From NCBI RefSeq assembly GCF_000818195.1, contig NZ_JTHL01000001.1:5541380-5605379 (forward strand): a stretch of 64,000 bases of DNA, given 5' to 3'. Within the stretch, counting starts at the first letter, position 1, and each line of letters begins with the position of its first letter. Below, piece by piece: positions 55,008 through 64,000 of the stretch. The DNA is from Streptomyces sp. 150FB (GTDB lineage: Bacteria > Actinomycetota > Actinomycetes > Streptomycetales > Streptomycetaceae). The position numbers and the translations under genes are program-made. Below the pieces are notes generated by a model. It had not been told where the DNA came from. It did not search any database and saw only the letters and a list, made by a program, of their open reading frames with translations.

Positions 55008-56186
55008 ATGACTGCATCTGTTCAAGATGTGGGCTTCAAGCGCGAGCTGGAGGACAAGGTCCGCGCCGGAGAGCGGCTGAGCCGCGAGGACGGCGTCGCT
55101 CTGTACGAGACGGACGACCTGGCCTGGCTGGGCGGCCTCGCCCACGAGGTGCGGACGCGGAAGAACGGCGATGTCGTCCACTTCAACGTCAATCGCCACC
55201 TCAACATGACGAACGTGTGCACCGCGTCCTGCGCGTACTGCTCGTTCCAGCGCAAGCCGGGCGAGAAGGACGCGTACACGATGCGCATCGAGGAGGCCGT
55301 CCGGCTCGCCAAGGCGATGCAGGGCGAGAACCTCACCGAGCTGCACATCGTCAACGGCCTGCACCCGACGCTGCCGTGGCGCTACTACCCGCGCTCGCTC
55401 AGCGCGCTCAAGGAAGCCCTCCCCGAGGTCTCCCTCAAGGCGTTCACCGCCACCGAGATCCACCACTTCGAGACCATCTCGGGGCTCAGCGCCTCCGAGA
55501 TCCTCGATGAGCTGATCGACGCGGGCCTCGAATCGCTGACCGGCGGTGGCGCCGAGATCTTCGACTGGGAGATCAGGCAGCACATCGTCGACCACAACAC
55601 CCACTGGGAAGACTGGTCGCGCATCCACCGCCTGGCGCACGAGAAGGGGCTCAAGACCCCGGCCACCATGCTGTACGGGCACATCGAGGAGCCCAGGCAC
55701 CGCGTCGACCACGTCCTGCGCCTGCGCGAACTCCAGGACGAGACCAACGGCTTCCAGGTCTTCATCCCGCTGCGCTACCAGCACGACTTCGTGGACATGA
55801 AGGACGGCAAGATCCGCAACGTCCTCCAGGCGCGCACGACGATGGCGACCGGCGCCGAGTCGCTGAAGACCTTCGCGGTCTCCCGGCTGCTCTTCGACAA
55901 CGTGCCGCACGTCAAGGTCTTCTGGGTGATGCACGGCGTGCAGACCTCGCAGCTCGCGCTCCAGCACGGCGCCGACGACATGGACGGCTCGGTCGTCGAG
56001 TACAAGATCACCCACGACGCCGACAACTACGGCACGCCCAGCAAGCTCGGCCGTGAGGATCTGCTCGACCTCATCCGCGACGCCGGGTTCCGCCCGGTCG
56101 AGCGCAACACCCGCTACGACATCATCCGCGAGTACCCGGGGCCGGACGCCGACCGCCGCGAGTCCCCGCAGCCCATGCGGGTCTGA
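55008..56186 (+). CDS. mqnE: Aminofutalosine synthase, radical SAM enzyme
   Basis: A 392-residue enzyme with the radical SAM cluster motif Cys71-x3-Cys75-x2-Cys78 (CTASCAYC), then ELHIVNGLHPTLPWRYYP, KAFTATEIHHFE and GAEIFDWEIRQHI, as in MqnE. It joins 3-[(1-carboxyvinyl)oxy]benzoate with SAM to make aminofutalosine, an early step of menaquinone synthesis. ATG 55008 follows GGGAGG. Confidence 0.95.
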   Translation: MTASVQDVGFKRELEDKVRAGERLSREDGVALYETDDLAWLGGLAHEVRTRKNGDVVHFNVNRHLNMTNVCTASCAYCSFQRKPGEKDAYTMRIEEAVRLAKAMQGENLTELHIVNGLHPTLPWRYYPRSLSALKEALPEVSLKAFTATEIHHFETISGLSASEILDELIDAGLESLTGGGAEIFDWEIRQHIVDHNTHWEDWSRIHRLAHEKGLKTPATMLYGHIEEPRHRVDHVLRLRELQDETNGFQVFIPLRYQHDFVDMKDGKIRNVLQARTTMATGAESLKTFAVSRLLFDNVPHVKVFWVMHGVQTSQLALQHGADDMDGSVVEYKITHDADNYGTPSKLGREDLLDLIRDAGFRPVERNTRYDIIREYPGPDADRRESPQPMRV

Positions 56187-56197
56187 GGGGCCGTGGC

Positions 56198-56728
56198 GTG
56201 GGACTCATATTCGAACTCGACCCCCGGGCCGACCGCTCCCTGAGCGACGCCGTCGTGGCGCTGTGGACCGAGGTCTCCAACGCCGACGGCGCTGTCGGCT
56301 TCGTACCGCCGGTGACCGCGGACGACGTCAGGCCCGAGTGGCTCAAGCACCTCAGCGCCATGAGCGAGGGCCGCGCCCGGCTGCTCGTGGGGTACGACGA
56401 GGAGGGCGCCGTCGCGGCGACGGCGTTCCTCACGTACAACACCCACCGCCTGATGCGGCACTGGATCTGGCTCTACACGGTGATGGTCCACCCGCGCCAC
56501 CAGGGCAAGGGGTACGGCCGCGACCTGATGACGGCCGCCGCCGACGCCGCACGCGGATTCGACGGCATCCAGGCCATACGGCTGACCTGCCGCGGCGGTA
56601 CGGGCGTGGAGAGGTTCTACGCCTCGTGCGGCTACAAGGAGGTCGGGCGGGTGCCCGACGCGATCAGGGTCGCCCCCGGTGACGACCGCGACGACATCAT
56701 CATGCTGCTCCCGCTGCAACAGGCGTGA
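56198..56728 (+). CDS. GNAT-family N-acetyltransferase
   Basis: A 176-residue protein with the acetyl-CoA-binding pattern LYTVMVHPRHQGKGYGRDLM and a following RLTCRGGTGVERFYASCGYK. The substrate is unknown. GTG 56198 is 11 bp after mqnE and likely co-transcribed with it. Confidence 0.88.
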   Translation: MGLIFELDPRADRSLSDAVVALWTEVSNADGAVGFVPPVTADDVRPEWLKHLSAMSEGRARLLVGYDEEGAVAATAFLTYNTHRLMRHWIWLYTVMVHPRHQGKGYGRDLMTAAADAARGFDGIQAIRLTCRGGTGVERFYASCGYKEVGRVPDAIRVAPGDDRDDIIMLLPLQQA

Positions 56729-56787
56729 GCGGCCGTCCGGGACCTGAAGACGTGAAGACAGGAAGAGCAGGAAGAGAGAGGCCCGTT

Positions 56788-57084
56788 GTGAACACTGCGA
56801 AGCCAGGCGCCACCGTCCGTTACACCCTGATGCGCTTCATCCTCTTCGTCGGCTGCTTCGTCGTGGTCCTCGCGCTGGTGGAGTTCGGGATCCTGCCGAG
56901 GGGGCTCGGCGACTCCAACCTGATCTGGGTGCTGCTCCTCGCGATCGTCATCTCGGCGCCGCTCAGTCTCGTGCTGCTGCGCAAGCAGCGCGACGAGATG
57001 TCTGTCGCGCTCGTTCCGAAGATCGACGGCGCCAAGGCCAAGCTGGAGGCCAACCGGTCCCAGGAGGACGGCGCGATCCAGTAA
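56788..57084 (+). CDS. DUF4229 membrane protein
   Basis: A 98-residue protein with two hydrophobic helices (LMRFILFVGCFVVVLALVEF, LIWVLLLAIVISAPLSLVLL) and a charged C-terminus, the DUF4229 pattern of actinobacteria. GTG 56788 follows a GAGAGAGG sequence. Its function is unknown. Confidence 0.85.
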   Translation: MNTAKPGATVRYTLMRFILFVGCFVVVLALVEFGILPRGLGDSNLIWVLLLAIVISAPLSLVLLRKQRDEMSVALVPKIDGAKAKLEANRSQEDGAIQ

Positions 57085-57122
57085 GCGCGACACATCGGCG
57101 CCTTTGCGTCGGCATCGGCATC

Positions 57123-57152
57123 CAGCGCCCCGGCTTCCGAGCCGGGGCGCTG
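57123..57152. terminator. Bidirectional terminator hairpin
   Basis: CAGCGCCCCGGCT (57123-57135) pairs perfectly with 57140-57152 around a 4-bp loop, between the convergent DUF4229 and phosphatase genes. Confidence 0.85.
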
Positions 57153-57158
57153 CCGTGC

Positions 57159-57779
57159 TCAGACGTGCAGTTCGGGCGGGAAACCCGTCCAGCGCAGTTC
57201 CCCGGGAAGGTGCCCGGTGTCGTTCTGGAGGAGCAGGGAAGCGGGGCGGCCGGGCGCGTAACGGATGACCGTCAGGGCGGCATTCGCGTGATTGAGCCCG
57301 ATCCAGCGCCACTTCGGAGCGTCCAGCGCGTCACGGACCAGCCAGGCGACGAGGAAGTTGTGCGTGACGACCAGCTCGTGGCGTGGTGCGTCGCCCTCGA
57401 CCGGTCCGGTGAACCGAGCCAGGGCCGCTCGGGCGAGCCCCGGCCCGGGGTCGCGCTCCTCCGGCGGGAACTGCGCCAGCCGCTCCAGCGTGGCGTCGGC
57501 GATCTCCGGTGGCAGCTCATCCCTGGCCGGAAGGTAGGGCAGGTAGTCGCCCGCCGGCTCCGCGCAGTTGAGGGGCACGCCGTCGAGCTGTTCGGCGACC
57601 AGCCGTGCCGTCTGCGCCGCTCGCGGGAGGGGGCCGTGGTGAATCGCCGAGAGGGCGGTGTGGCGAAGCCGCTCACCGAGCAACGCGGCCTGGCGGCGCC
57701 CGTTCGCCGAGAGCCCGCTCTCGTCGTCCGTCGCCTCACCGTGCCGGGCCAGATAGAGGTAGCGCGCGGCAGTTGTCAT
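57159..57779 (-). CDS. Histidine phosphatase family protein
   Basis: A 206-residue protein with YLARHGEATDDESGLSANGR (the catalytic RHG), PLPRAAQTARLVAEQL and VVTHNFLVAWLVRDAL (the second His). It is a broad-specificity phosphatase of unknown substrate. ATG 57779 follows GGAGG. Confidence 0.9.
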   Translation of the reverse strand: MTTAARYLYLARHGEATDDESGLSANGRRQAALLGERLRHTALSAIHHGPLPRAAQTARLVAEQLDGVPLNCAEPAGDYLPYLPARDELPPEIADATLERLAQFPPEERDPGPGLARAALARFTGPVEGDAPRHELVVTHNFLVAWLVRDALDAPKWRWIGLNHANAALTVIRYAPGRPASLLLQNDTGHLPGELRWTGFPPELHV

Positions 57780-57880
57780 GCGGGGCCTCCAAGATCGTAT
57801 GGCTGGCAGGACGCCCTTCAAGGGCGCCCGGTTCCCGGGTGTTGGGCGGGCTCAGGCCCTGACGCGGTGCCAAATAAAAC

Positions 57881-57897
57881 CTTTGAGGTTCTCAAAG
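57881..57897. promoter_or_regulatory. Palindrome CTTTGAG-N3-CTCAAAG upstream of the leader peptide
   Basis: A perfect 7-bp inverted repeat separated by three bases, 22 bp before the leader peptide start. It is in an A/T-rich promoter-like stretch and is a candidate operator. Confidence 0.55.
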
Positions 57898-57918
57898 TAC
57901 GAGTGTTAATGTGTCGAC

Positions 57919-58026
57919 ATGAAGACAGCAGTGCGCACTTGTCATGCTCCGAGCATCCTGCTCGTGGCGCGCCTGCACGTCGATCTCTGCCGCCGCACGT
58001 CCGCGGCCTGTCGCCGCTCGCTCTGA
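57919..58026 (+). CDS. Cysteine-containing leader peptide (attenuator)
   Basis: A 35-residue peptide whose core VARLHVDLCRRTSAAC matches the actinobacterial leader peptides found upstream of sulfur-metabolism genes (R/HVDLxR-type). It contains three Cys codons, two of them in or right after the conserved core. Translation stalling at Cys codons under cysteine shortage would control the gene behind. It is 168 bp upstream of the symporter gene. Confidence 0.75.
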   Translation: MKTAVRTCHAPSILLVARLHVDLCRRTSAACRRSL

Positions 58027-58194
58027 CCCGGCATCACGCGGCGACTCGCTCCTCCTGCTCCTCCTGACCAGGAACCCCCTTCCAGCGCACGGGCGCCGCA
58101 TCCTGTCGCCGTCATCCCCGGCCCACCATGCCCACGTCCCCATGCCCGCGCCCATCTCCGCGCGGGCGTCCGCGCCCCTGTCTGGAGTGTGTCC

Positions 58195-59523
58195 GTGTCC
58201 ACGACGAACCCCGCCCCTTCCGGCTTCCGCCTCTCGCGCGTCCCGTTCTGGGCCCAGATCGTCACCGGTCTGGTCCTCGGTGTGCTGCTCGGCTGGCTCG
58301 CCCGCAGCCAGAACATCCACTGGCTGTACTCGACGCTCGATCAGGTCGGAAGCATCTTCATCCAGCTTCTGAAGCTCGCCGTCGCACCGCTGGTCTTCTT
58401 CGCGATCCTGGTGTCGATCACCAACCTCCGTAAGGTCAACAACGCGGCGAGACTCGCCTCCCGCACGCTGCTCTGGTTCATGATCACGTCACTGATCGCC
58501 GTGGCCATCGGCCTCGCGATCGGCCTGATCACCAACCCGGGCGCCGGTACGGGACTCACCCCGAAGGACGGCAAGGCGCCCCAGGGGTCGGGCTCCTGGA
58601 TCGACTTCCTCACCGGCATCGTGCCGACCGACATCATCACGCCGTTCACCGAGCTGAACGTCCTTCAGATCGTCTTCATGGCGGCGGTCGCCGGTATCGC
58701 CGCCCTCAAGCTCGGTGAGAAGGCCAAGCCCATCCTCACCATCAGCGAGGCCGTGCTCGAACTGCTCCAGAAGGCGCTGTGGTGGGTCATCCGCCTCGCC
58801 CCGCTCGGCACCATCGGCCTCATCGGCTTCGCCATCGCCGACTACGGCTGGGACCTCATCGGCAAGTACGCGACGTTCACCGCCGATGTCTACGTGGGCT
58901 GCGCGCTGGTGCTGTTCGGCGTCTACCCGCTGCTGCTCGCGACGGTCGCGAAGGTCAACCCGATCCAGTTCTTCAAGGGCGCCTGGCCCGCGATCCAACT
59001 GGCCTTCGTCTCCCGCTCCTCCGTCGGCACGATGCCCGTCACCCAGAAGGTCACCGAGCGCCTCGGCGTCCCGAAGGAGTACGCGTCCTTCGCCGTACCG
59101 TTCGGCGCGACGACCAAGATGGACGGCTGCGCCGCCATCTACCCGGCGCTCGCCGCGATCTTCATCGCCCAGATCTTCGGCGTCGACCTGGGCGTCCAGG
59201 ACTATCTGCTGATCGCCTTCGTCTCCGTGGTCGGCTCGGCCGCCACCGCCGGACTCACCGGCGCCACGGTCATGCTGACGCTGACCCTGTCCACGCTGGG
59301 ACTGCCGCTGGAAGGGGTGGGCCTGCTGATGGCGATCGACCCGATCCTCGACATGATGCGCACCGCCACGAACGTGGCCGGCCAGATCGTGGCCCCGCTG
59401 ATCGTCTCCGCACGCGAGAACATACTCGACCGCGCGGCGTACGACTCCGCTTCCGCGTCGCCGGTGGACGACTACGACCGTGAGACGCCGGAGCGGCAGG
59501 TGAAGGTCCCGGTCGCCGCCTGA
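58195..59523 (+). CDS. Dicarboxylate/amino acid:cation symporter
   Basis: A 442-residue membrane protein of the DAACS family with the SRSSVGTMPVT hairpin, the GATTKMDGCAAIYPAL motif and DPILDMMRTATNVAGQ, the cation/substrate sites. About eight helices are present. Such transporters take up glutamate, dicarboxylates or cystine with Na+ or H+. The leader peptide upstream points to cystine, but this is an inference. GTG 58195 follows TGGAG at 7-bp spacing; GTG 58189 is too close. Confidence 0.92.
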   Translation: MSTTNPAPSGFRLSRVPFWAQIVTGLVLGVLLGWLARSQNIHWLYSTLDQVGSIFIQLLKLAVAPLVFFAILVSITNLRKVNNAARLASRTLLWFMITSLIAVAIGLAIGLITNPGAGTGLTPKDGKAPQGSGSWIDFLTGIVPTDIITPFTELNVLQIVFMAAVAGIAALKLGEKAKPILTISEAVLELLQKALWWVIRLAPLGTIGLIGFAIADYGWDLIGKYATFTADVYVGCALVLFGVYPLLLATVAKVNPIQFFKGAWPAIQLAFVSRSSVGTMPVTQKVTERLGVPKEYASFAVPFGATTKMDGCAAIYPALAAIFIAQIFGVDLGVQDYLLIAFVSVVGSAATAGLTGATVMLTLTLSTLGLPLEGVGLLMAIDPILDMMRTATNVAGQIVAPLIVSARENILDRAAYDSASASPVDDYDRETPERQVKVPVAA

Positions 59524-59548
59524 CGCACGAACAGACCGCCGCGACGTT

Positions 59549-59582
59549 GCCGGCCGATTCCGGATCAGCGGAATCGGCCGGC
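59549..59582 (+). terminator. Terminator hairpin after the symporter gene
   Basis: GCCGGCCGATTCCG (59549-59562) pairs perfectly with 59569-59582 around a 6-bp loop, 25 bp after the symporter stop codon. Confidence 0.85.
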
Positions 59583-59732
59583 GACTCGCATGTCGGGGTG
59601 TTCGCGACGGGGGAGGCGGCCCGTTCCGTGTGAAGAATCCAGCGGGATTCCGAGAACACGGAGCCGGGCGCGTGGGGTGTGGTTGTCGGTAGATGCTTCA
59701 ATCGCACGATCTGACCCCGAGAGGAGCCGCTC

Positions 59733-61730
59733 GTGCCCGCTGTCATGCCTGCCGACGGCGTGCCGCCCGTCACGCTCGTCGAGCCCACACGACTGCGTGT
59801 CGACGGGGTCGTCAGAGAGGTGGCCGTGCCGCCGCTCGTCGCACCCGTCCGGCACGGTTCGCTGGCGGACATCCCCTTCGACAACGCCGGCGCGGCGCCG
59901 TTCGAAGCCGTGATGAGCAGGAAGCGGCGGCCGGAACCCGGGCGGTCCACCAAGCAACCGAAGAGCGCGAAGGGCGCGAAGGCTCCGAAGGGTTCCAAGC
60001 ACGACTGGCAGGACGTCACAGCCGTCGAGTTCGCCGACGACGTCCGCGCCGTCGCCAAGGGCCTGATCGCCGAAGGCCTCCAGCCGGGCGACCGGGTCGC
60101 GATCATGGCCCGTACGAGCTACGAGTGGACGCTGTTCGACTTCGCCGCCTGGGCCGCGGGGCTGGTCACCGTACCCATCTACCCCACCGCCTCCGCCTTC
60201 CAGGCCCGCTGGATACTCCAGGACGCCGGTGTGGTCGGCTGTGTCGTGGAGGACGCCGCGCAGGCGCAGTTGATCAGCCAGGAACTGCCGCAGCTCCACG
60301 GTCTCGGCCACCTCTGGACCTTCGACACCGGCGCGGTCGACCACCTCCGCGCCGTCGGCGAGCACCTTCCGGACGAGGCGGTGAGCGACCGCCGCGCGCG
60401 CCTCACCCCCGACTCCGTCGCGACCCTCAGCTATACGTCGGGAACGACCGGCCGCCCCAAGGGCTGCGTCCTGACCCACGGCAACTTCTTCGCCGAGATC
60501 GACAACGCGGTCCAACTGCTGCACCCCGTCTTCCGGACGGTGAGCAAGGAGCCCGCATCCATCCTGCTGTTCCTCCCGCTCTCCCATGTCTTCGGCCGCA
60601 TGGTCGCGATCGGCTGCCTGCGCGCGCGGGTACGGCTCGGACACGCGCCGTCGATCAGTACCGACGACCTCATCGCCGACCTGGCGGGCTTCCGGCCGAC
60701 GTTTCTGCTGGCCATCCCCTACGTCCTGGAGAAGATCTACAACACCGGCCGCGCCACGGCCGAACGGATGGGCCGCGCCTCGTCGTTCGACCGCGCCGCG
60801 CGGATAGCCAGGCGCTACGGCCAGGCCGTCGAGGAGGCCGAGTGCGGCACGGGCCCCGGCCCGTCACCCGCGCTGCGGGCGGCCCGCGCGCTCTACGATC
60901 CGCTGGTCTACCGGCGTATCCGCACGGCCCTCGGCGGCCGGGTGAAGCAGATCATCTGCGGCGGATCCCCTCTCGGGCGCCGGCTCGCCTCCTTCTACAC
61001 GGGAGCGGGCATCGAGATCTTCGAGGGCTACGGCCTTACGGAGACCACGGCAGCGGCGACCGTCACCCCGCCCCTCAAACCCCGCATGGGCACGGTCGGC
61101 TGGCCGCTCCCGGGCACCGCCGTACGGATCGGCGACGACGGGGAGGTACTGCTCCGCGGCGGCCAGGTCTTCCGGGGGTACTGGGACAGGGACCGGGGCG
61201 AGGCCGTCCCCGCGCAGCCGCCGGAGGCCGAATCGGGCGCCGGCGGGGACTGGTTCGCGACCGGGGACCTGGGCTCGCTCGACGACGACGGCTATCTCAG
61301 CATCACCGGGCGCAAGAAGGACATCCTCATCACCTCGGCGGGCAAGAGCGTCGCGCCCGCACCGCTGGAGGACTGGCTGCGCGCGCATCCGCTGATCAGT
61401 CAGTGCATCGTGCTCGGCGACAACCGGCCCTACATCACCGCGCTGATCACCCTGGAGCGCGACGGGCTCGACCACTGGCGGCAGATGAAGAAGAAGCAGG
61501 AAGTGCCCCTCGCCGAACTGATCGAGGGAGACGAGTTGCGGGGCGCGCTGCAGCGGGCGATCGACGAGGCCAACAGGCTGGTGTCCCGCGCGGAGTCGAT
61601 CCGCCGCTTCCTCGTGCTGCCGACCGACTTCACCGAGGCGAACGGCCGGCTGACCCCGTCGCTGAAGCTGCGGCGCGCGGCGATCACGGCGGACTTCGCC
61701 ACGGAGATCGAGGAGTTGTACGCGCGATGA
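59733..61730 (+). CDS. Long-chain acyl-CoA synthetase (AMP-forming)
   Basis: A 665-residue adenylate-forming enzyme. It has the P-loop YTSGTTGRPKG, YGLTETTAAAT, WFATGDLGSLDDDG and GRKKDILITSAGKSVAP (the catalytic Lys region), in the order of FadD15-type enzymes. A Lys-rich insert (RSTKQPKSAKGAKAPKGSK) lies near residue 75. It activates a fatty acid to acyl-CoA through an acyl-AMP. GTG 59733 follows AGAGGAG. Its stop overlaps the next gene (ATGA). Confidence 0.94.
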   Translation: MPAVMPADGVPPVTLVEPTRLRVDGVVREVAVPPLVAPVRHGSLADIPFDNAGAAPFEAVMSRKRRPEPGRSTKQPKSAKGAKAPKGSKHDWQDVTAVEFADDVRAVAKGLIAEGLQPGDRVAIMARTSYEWTLFDFAAWAAGLVTVPIYPTASAFQARWILQDAGVVGCVVEDAAQAQLISQELPQLHGLGHLWTFDTGAVDHLRAVGEHLPDEAVSDRRARLTPDSVATLSYTSGTTGRPKGCVLTHGNFFAEIDNAVQLLHPVFRTVSKEPASILLFLPLSHVFGRMVAIGCLRARVRLGHAPSISTDDLIADLAGFRPTFLLAIPYVLEKIYNTGRATAERMGRASSFDRAARIARRYGQAVEEAECGTGPGPSPALRAARALYDPLVYRRIRTALGGRVKQIICGGSPLGRRLASFYTGAGIEIFEGYGLTETTAAATVTPPLKPRMGTVGWPLPGTAVRIGDDGEVLLRGGQVFRGYWDRDRGEAVPAQPPEAESGAGGDWFATGDLGSLDDDGYLSITGRKKDILITSAGKSVAPAPLEDWLRAHPLISQCIVLGDNRPYITALITLERDGLDHWRQMKKKQEVPLAELIEGDELRGALQRAIDEANRLVSRAESIRRFLVLPTDFTEANGRLTPSLKLRRAAITADFATEIEELYAR

Positions 61731-62455
61731 CCCGGGATACGGACGCGGGGCGCGGCGATCCGGTGCCCGATCTGGACCTGTCGCCGGAGCGGCGCGCGGC
61801 GGTGGTACGGGAGTTGTGCGACGCCCTGAGCGGCGCGTACCCCGGCGCACGGGTCGAGCCGCGCGGTTCGCTGGCCGCCGGCACCGCCGACCCGTACAGC
61901 GACATCGATCTGCTGTGGGACGTGCCGGACGAGCGGTTCGCCGGGTGCCTGGCAGAGGTGGGGGACGTGCTGGGGCGCGTACGGCCCGTCTCCGCCGTCC
62001 GGGTCGACCCCGACTACCGGCTCTGCGACCGCCGGAGGCTGCTCTTCGTCCACTTCGCCGACCTGCCGCTGTTCTGGCGGCTGGACCTCGACGTACGGGC
62101 GCGGTCGGTCGCCGGGGACGAGACGTACGGTTCGGACGCCGTCGCCGCCCCCGGCGACGACTGGTCGGCAGCCGCCAGCGCGCTGGCCAACGCCGTCGCG
62201 GCGATCAAGGCGGTACGGCGCGGCAGGGACGGGGACGCCAGGGGACTGCTCGAAAGGGGGTTCGCCCGGGTGGACGCCCTGGACGCCCTCGACGCACCGG
62301 ACGCTCCGGGCGCTCCGGGCGCCGGGGCTGCGGTCTCCGGCCACTGGCGTACGGACGTCACGCGCCTCGCTTCGGCGGCGGCGCGGGCCGAACCGGCACA
62401 GGCGGATCACGCGGCCCGGGTGACGGCGCTGGCGAGGGCGCTTCTCGGCCCGTGA
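61727..62455 (+). CDS. Nucleotidyltransferase-fold protein
   Basis: A 242-residue protein with the polymerase-beta-type motif RGSLAAGTADPYSDIDLLWD (Gly-Ser and Asp-x-Asp) and a later LDLDVRARS, the third metal Asp. It may transfer a nucleotide to a small molecule or protein, but the substrate is unknown. A low-complexity ALDAPDAPGAPGAG linker lies near residue 185. ATG 61727 overlaps the acyl-CoA synthetase gene by 4 bp. Confidence 0.8.
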   Translation: MTRDTDAGRGDPVPDLDLSPERRAAVVRELCDALSGAYPGARVEPRGSLAAGTADPYSDIDLLWDVPDERFAGCLAEVGDVLGRVRPVSAVRVDPDYRLCDRRRLLFVHFADLPLFWRLDLDVRARSVAGDETYGSDAVAAPGDDWSAAASALANAVAAIKAVRRGRDGDARGLLERGFARVDALDALDAPDAPGAPGAGAAVSGHWRTDVTRLASAAARAEPAQADHAARVTALARALLGP

Positions 62456-62486
62456 CCGCCAGGGCCGAAGGGGGCCGGGCACAGGC

Positions 62487-62530
62487 AGGAGCCCTGCTTT
62501 CCCCACCCGAGTGGGGGAAGCAGGGCTCCT
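62487..62530. terminator. Strong terminator hairpin, 20-bp stem
   Basis: A 20-bp stem (62487-62506 and 62511-62530) with one G-T-type mismatch and a 4-bp loop lies between the convergent nucleotidyltransferase and cold-shock genes. Confidence 0.88.
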
Positions 62531-62571
62531 TGGGTACAGCTCACATGATGCGCGATCTCCGACCCGGGCAA

Positions 62572-62775
62572 CTAGGCCGGGGTGACGTTCTCCGCCTGCG
62601 GGCCCTTCGGACCCTGAGTGACGTCGAAGTTCACGACCTGGTTCTCTTCGAGAGAACGAAAACCGGACGCGTTGATCGCGGAGTAGTGGACGAAGACATC
62701 CGGGCCGCCGCCGTCCTGGGCGATGAAGCCGAAGCCCTTTTCAGCGTTGAACCACTTGACGGTTCCGGTAGCCAT
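62572..62775 (-). CDS. cspA: Cold-shock protein
   Basis: A 67-residue protein, [20 protein letters not shown] followed by [12 protein letters not shown], with the RNP1 and RNP2 motifs of the cold-shock domain. It binds single-stranded RNA and DNA as a chaperone. ATG 62775 follows GGAGGG. The upstream region has a hairpin (62841-62868). Confidence 0.97.
   Translation of the reverse strand: MATGTVKWFNAEKGFGFIAQDGGGPDVFVHYSAINASGFRSLEENQVVNFDVTQGPKGPQAENVTPA

Positions 62776-64000
<1,225 letters not shown>

Noticed and set aside
59693-61726. Open frame extending the nucleotidyltransferase upstream through the acyl-CoA synthetase gene
   Set aside because: The upstream part is Arg-rich out-of-frame sequence; the nucleotidyltransferase starts at ATG 61727 with a normal overlap.

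Overview
The window is high-GC actinobacterial DNA and almost certainly a Streptomyces chromosome. The evidence is strong G/C third-position bias, GTG/TTG starts, a WhiJ/BldB-type helix-turn-helix plus DUF397 pair, the futalosine menaquinone genes, and a hemL / cytochrome c maturation block in the order usual for the genus.

Left part (1-7.6 kb). The minus strand carries an acyl-CoA oxidase/dehydrogenase-like gene followed by the first 1,027 codons of a modular type I polyketide synthase. Its first KS has Gln in place of the catalytic Cys (KSQ), so it reads as a decarboxylating loading module (KSQ-AT-ACP). Next to it are an internally deleted, decayed lipoamide dehydrogenase gene and, divergently, an intact one.

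Middle part (7.6-38.8 kb). This is a stack of integrated elements. An 85-86 bp sequence, the 3' end of the conserved gene upstream of hemL, occurs at 7604-7688, 14042-14127 and 38701-38786. Each copy has a TGTGCC-N5/6-TGTGCC motif about 70 bp to its left. The segment between the 2nd and 3rd copies (about 24.7 kb) is a near-complete element: tyrosine integrase, excisionase-like protein, DUF3631 ATPase, DUF2637 membrane protein, MobC and relaxase. Its cargo is a membrane-anchored sigma factor with a small membrane partner, a three-gene P-loop ATPase cassette, a possible nuclease, a NADAR-GTP cyclohydrolase II fusion with glycosyltransferases, kinases and a Nudix protein, and a set of regulators. 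The segment between the 1st and 2nd copies (6.4 kb) has no integrase and carries an RHS polymorphic toxin with a nuclease tip, a YwqG/DUF1963-like putative immunity gene and a fossil of a second immunity copy.

Right part (38.7-64 kb). This is ordinary core chromosome: the target gene, hemL, a phosphatase, a lipoprotein deacetylase, resA-ccdA-resB-ccsB (system II cytochrome c maturation), a secreted phospholipase C, a deaminase, and menaquinone genes (UbiD-like, mqnP, UbiX-like, mqnE, and mqnA running off the right edge). Among these lie an Lrp regulator, a rhomboid protease, a dicarboxylate/cystine-type symporter preceded by a cysteine-containing leader peptide, an acyl-CoA synthetase, a nucleotidyltransferase and a cold-shock gene.

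The strongest candidates for something undescribed are the three-gene ATPase cassette (15830-19139), the sigma factor/membrane protein pair (14207-15365), the NADAR-RibA/glycosyltransferase cluster (20888-27422) and the triple att array that carries them. No tRNA, rRNA or CRISPR array was recognised.
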